From the NCBI GenBank assembly GCA_029820045.1, contig JALGVE010000005.1, positions 1 to 41,697 of the forward strand: a stretch of DNA of 41,697 nucleotides, written 5' to 3'. The stretch's first letter is position 1; each line of letters opens with the position of its first letter. Both the position numbers and the translations under genes were made by a program. Shown here piece by piece: positions 39,464-41,697 of the stretch. The notes under the pieces are model-generated. The model was not told where the DNA came from, searched no databases, and saw only the letters and a list, made by a program, of their open reading frames with translations. This DNA is from Candidatus Zipacnadia bacterium. Lineage in GTDB: Bacteria > Armatimonadota > Zipacnadia > Zipacnadales > UBA5352.

Positions 39464-41317
39464 TCAGAAGGAGGTGATGGCGCGCAACTCGAGCAGGTCA
39501 CGGTCGGTGTCGTCGAACTGCCCGCTCGGCTCCTGGTGAGCGTAGGTCAGGCTGCCCTCAAGCCCGTCAACGATCTGATGGCGCAGGCGCGCGCCCCAGA
39601 GCTTGTCGTAGTGGAGCCCGTCCAGATGCGTGTCCACCCACCAATCGCTCAGGGCGCCGACATCGTAGTAGAAGAGATCGAGGGGATAGCGGTCGTTGTC
39701 CAGGTGCAGGGTCGCTTGGGCCCCGTACATGCGCAGGTTGGTTATGCACAGCGGTCTGCGCAGCCATCGGTCCCAAGGGAAGCCCGGGGTCAGCCTTGAG
39801 CATACGCTCTCAAAGTAGGGATGCAGCGAGGAGTAGATAACGTCATACTCCGCATTGACGTGAGTAGCGACGCCGGACAACGAGAGGTCATCGCCGGTAA
39901 GAAGCTCTACGCTGATCATCCAGGCCTCTGGCTTGTGGTTGCCCTCGCGCGTGTAGATGTGTCGGTTGGCATGGCCCCACTGCTTGGCGTACTCCATGTA
40001 GAGGTCCTTGTCACCGGAGTAGTTCCACCACAAGGTAATGCCCCGGGCGTCCTCGTCGTATTTCCTGCCATCCTCGGTGTCGTAGGAGTAGCCGTTGACC
40101 AGCCAGGGTATGCCGATGGACCAGCGCGGCCGCTTGTACTGCAGGAAGACCGAGCCGTACCCGTCGTTGTTTGTGCTCCAGGGCGTGGGTAGGAACTCCC
40201 AGTTGGCGCCCCCGAAGAAGGCGTCCAGGTAGAGGTCATCGGCCAGGAAGTTGTCTATCTGCATCCGCACGCCCTGTTGCGCCAGGCGCTCGTTATTGAC
40301 GACCAGCCCCAGCCCGTAGGCCTGGAACTGGCGGCCCACCGTCCACTGAGCCTCGAACGGCCGCTTGGTCGGGAAGGACACCCAGGCCTCATCAAGGTAG
40401 ACGTCGCCCCCCAGATAGCCCAGTTCCGGGTCTGGATTCGGGCCAGGGGGCCTTGCTACTGGCGGGCCCTCTCCCACCTCGATGCCCAGCGCCGCCAGTG
40501 GCTCGCGGCTATCCGAGCTCTTGATGGCTATCCGTCCGTAGGCTTCGTCAGTTACATAGCCCTCTATGCCGATCTTGGCGGTGAGAGCATCAGTCTCATG
40601 CTCGAAATCCAGCTCGCTGCAAAGCCCGAGGCGGTAGTCCAGGAAGCCGGTGATCTCCGGCCCGGGCCTGCGCCGCTCTATCGCGGATAGCCGCGTATCC
40701 AGGTCTACCAACTGCCCTGCAATCGCGGCGGGCTTCCCCCTCACAGCGGCAATCTCGTTCTTGAACTCGTCCAGAAGCCGTCGCACGACCTGCAGTATCT
40801 GCTCGTCCGATGCTGGCGGCCCCGGCGCCCCGGGTGGTCCCTTGTCCCCCTTGTCGCCCTTCGGGCCGGGTGGGCCGTCCTTGCCGGGTGGGCCGTCCTT
40901 GCCGGGCGGGCCCGCAGCGGCGGCGGGCATCTCGGCAAGCCTGTCAAGCAGCCGCGAGATCGCCATCGCGAACTCGTAGCGCGTCATGGCGCGGTCGCCG
41001 TACATGCCCATATCGGGGTAGCCGATGAGAATGCCCTGCTCCTGCAGCATCTTCACCGCGTCGTAGGCCCAGTGCTCGCGTGGCACGAGCGCGGCTAAGG
41101 CGCCCGCGTTCTCCTCGCCAGGCGACACCTGTGCAAGGCGGAGTGCCGGAGTTGTTACGCGGGGCTGCATGAGCGGCATTGAGGGACCTGAGGCGGTCGG
41201 CCCACACGGGCCGCGGGACGGCGCGGGAGGCGCAGAGTACGCGCTTCCCCACGCTCCCGAACTATTGACCGCCATCATTACCGCGACACCTGCGGCGATG
41301 TGTGCTGCGATACGCAT
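39464..41317 (-). CDS. SLH-domain porin with collagen-like stalk
   Basis: This 617-aa exported protein begins with a signal peptide (residues 1-25). An SLH domain follows (~76-130: LVPREHWAYDAVKMLQEQGI, GYPD, YGDRAMTRYEFAMAISRLLD), then 11 collagen-like G-x-y triplets (136-168), a short coiled coil (~171-216) and a ~395-residue region with alternating aromatic strands typical of an outer-membrane beta-barrel (GFLDYRLGLCSELDFEH, YLDEAWVSF, WTVGRQFQAYGLGLVVNNER). It ends in Phe (RAITSF), as barrel proteins do. SLH-barrel proteins tether the outer membrane to wall polymers and act as porins. The collagen-like insert is unusual. GAGGGGG precedes the ATG; promoter and terminator are visible. It is a separate unit from the flagellar genes. 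Confidence 0.85.
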   Translation of the reverse strand: MRIAAHIAAGVAVMMAVNSSGAWGSAYSAPPAPSRGPCGPTASGPSMPLMQPRVTTPALRLAQVSPGEENAGALAALVPREHWAYDAVKMLQEQGILIGYPDMGMYGDRAMTRYEFAMAISRLLDRLAEMPAAAAGPPGKDGPPGKDGPPGPKGDKGDKGPPGAPGPPASDEQILQVVRRLLDEFKNEIAAVRGKPAAIAGQLVDLDTRLSAIERRRPGPEITGFLDYRLGLCSELDFEHETDALTAKIGIEGYVTDEAYGRIAIKSSDSREPLAALGIEVGEGPPVARPPGPNPDPELGYLGGDVYLDEAWVSFPTKRPFEAQWTVGRQFQAYGLGLVVNNERLAQQGVRMQIDNFLADDLYLDAFFGGANWEFLPTPWSTNNDGYGSVFLQYKRPRWSIGIPWLVNGYSYDTEDGRKYDEDARGITLWWNYSGDKDLYMEYAKQWGHANRHIYTREGNHKPEAWMISVELLTGDDLSLSGVATHVNAEYDVIYSSLHPYFESVCSRLTPGFPWDRWLRRPLCITNLRMYGAQATLHLDNDRYPLDLFYYDVGALSDWWVDTHLDGLHYDKLWGARLRHQIVDGLEGSLTYAHQEPSGQFDDTDRDLLELRAITSF

Positions 41318-41697
41318 AGCCGAGTACCCCCTCGCGTTTTGCGTGCGCGGTTTCAGGTGGCATACTACCTGTGCAGGCGCTGACTGTCAACTGTCCAGCG
41401 CATTATGATAGCGTCTTAAGTCGTGATGAGATCGTCTGACAGCGCATCCCAGCCGTCGTATCGTGGCACATGCGGCCTCGCCTGTGCACACCAACGACGA
41501 ATCCAGAGGCGAGGGCGCCTGCGCTACCATAACACAGCCGGAGAGAGGCGCAGCGCCCTCCTTCACAGGAGGCGCGACATTCCTGTCGCGCGAGGCGGTT
41601 GGCGCCCGGAATGACACACGGCCGCCGACAGGAATGTCGGCGCCCCTGGTGGTTCTGGATTGCGCAGGCGAGGGCGCCTGCGCTACCGTAACACAGC
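41318..41697. repeat. upstream region of the SLH porin gene, with repeats
   Basis: Apart from the promoter at 41362-41390 no gene is seen. A phrase GGCGAGGGCGCCTGCGCTAC followed by CNTAACACAGC occurs at about 41507-41537 and again at about 41667-41697, the end of the window. Between them lie GCGCGACATTCCTGTCGCGC (about 41571-41590) and GCCGACAGGAATGTCGGC (about 41624-41641), both members of the palindrome family. Confidence 0.75.
41362..41390 (-). promoter_or_regulatory. sigma-70-type promoter of the SLH porin gene
   Basis: The minus strand reads TTGACA (41385-41390), 17 nt, TAGTAT (41362-41367). The -35 is perfect, the spacing ideal and the -10 keeps the key T, A and final A, T. The predicted start near 41355 gives a leader of about 38 nt before the ATG at 41317. 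Confidence 0.75.

Overview
The window is an almost complete flagellar locus from a GC-rich, probably diderm bacterium. The best clue to cell type is the last gene (39464-41317, minus). It encodes a secreted protein with an SLH domain, a collagen-like stalk and a predicted beta-barrel ending in Phe, the plan of the SLH/OmpM-type porins of terrabacterial diderms. With FlbD, a WhiG/FliA-type sigma factor and very dense short palindromic repeats, an Armatimonadota-like or related lineage is a reasonable but unproven guess. No rRNA, tRNA or CRISPR is visible.

Layout. Positions 1-5664 read on the plus strand: the flagellin C-terminus, fliD, fliS, a fliT/flgN-like chaperone gene, and a VanW-like/CapA fusion. 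From 5724 to the end everything reads on the minus strand. In transcription order (right to left) this is: the SLH porin with its own sigma-70-type promoter and terminator; fliG, fliM, a degenerate receiver protein, rpoN; flgB, flgC, fliE, fliF, fliH, fliI; then fliJ, a lytic transglycosylase, fliK, flgD, a histidine kinase, flgE; flbD, motA, motB, fliL, fliN, fliO, fliP, fliQ, a divergent FliA-like sigma protein, flhA, fliR, flhB, an M28 peptidase, fliA, and an NtrC-type sigma-54 activator.

Regulation is unusually legible. Sigma-54-type -24/-12 sites with exact GG-N10-GC spacing lie before fliG, flgB and flbD, and a near-consensus sigma-28 promoter lies before fliJ. The locus encodes both sigma factors, an NtrC-family activator and a possible partner kinase, so it looks like a self-contained flagellar hierarchy. 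Three regulators depart from type: the activator has GAFTSA instead of GAFTGA, RpoN has a divergent Region I, and the stand-alone receiver has Asn where the phospho-accepting Asp should be. A second, divergent FliA-like protein sits between fliQ and flhA.

The other striking feature is the repeat load. Short palindromes of several families occupy nearly every gap. They form three tandem arrays (48-bp, 116-bp and about 88-bp units) and have entered coding sequence in frame (fliT-like, fliE, the transglycosylase, the kinase, fliK, the motB tail). They supply the flhA stop codon and probably the fliP start codon. Several families keep their stem while the bases change, as if selected as DNA or RNA structure.

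Not seen here: flgF/flgG, flgA/H/I, flgK/L, flhF/flhG, csrA/fliW and chemotaxis genes. They may lie outside the window.
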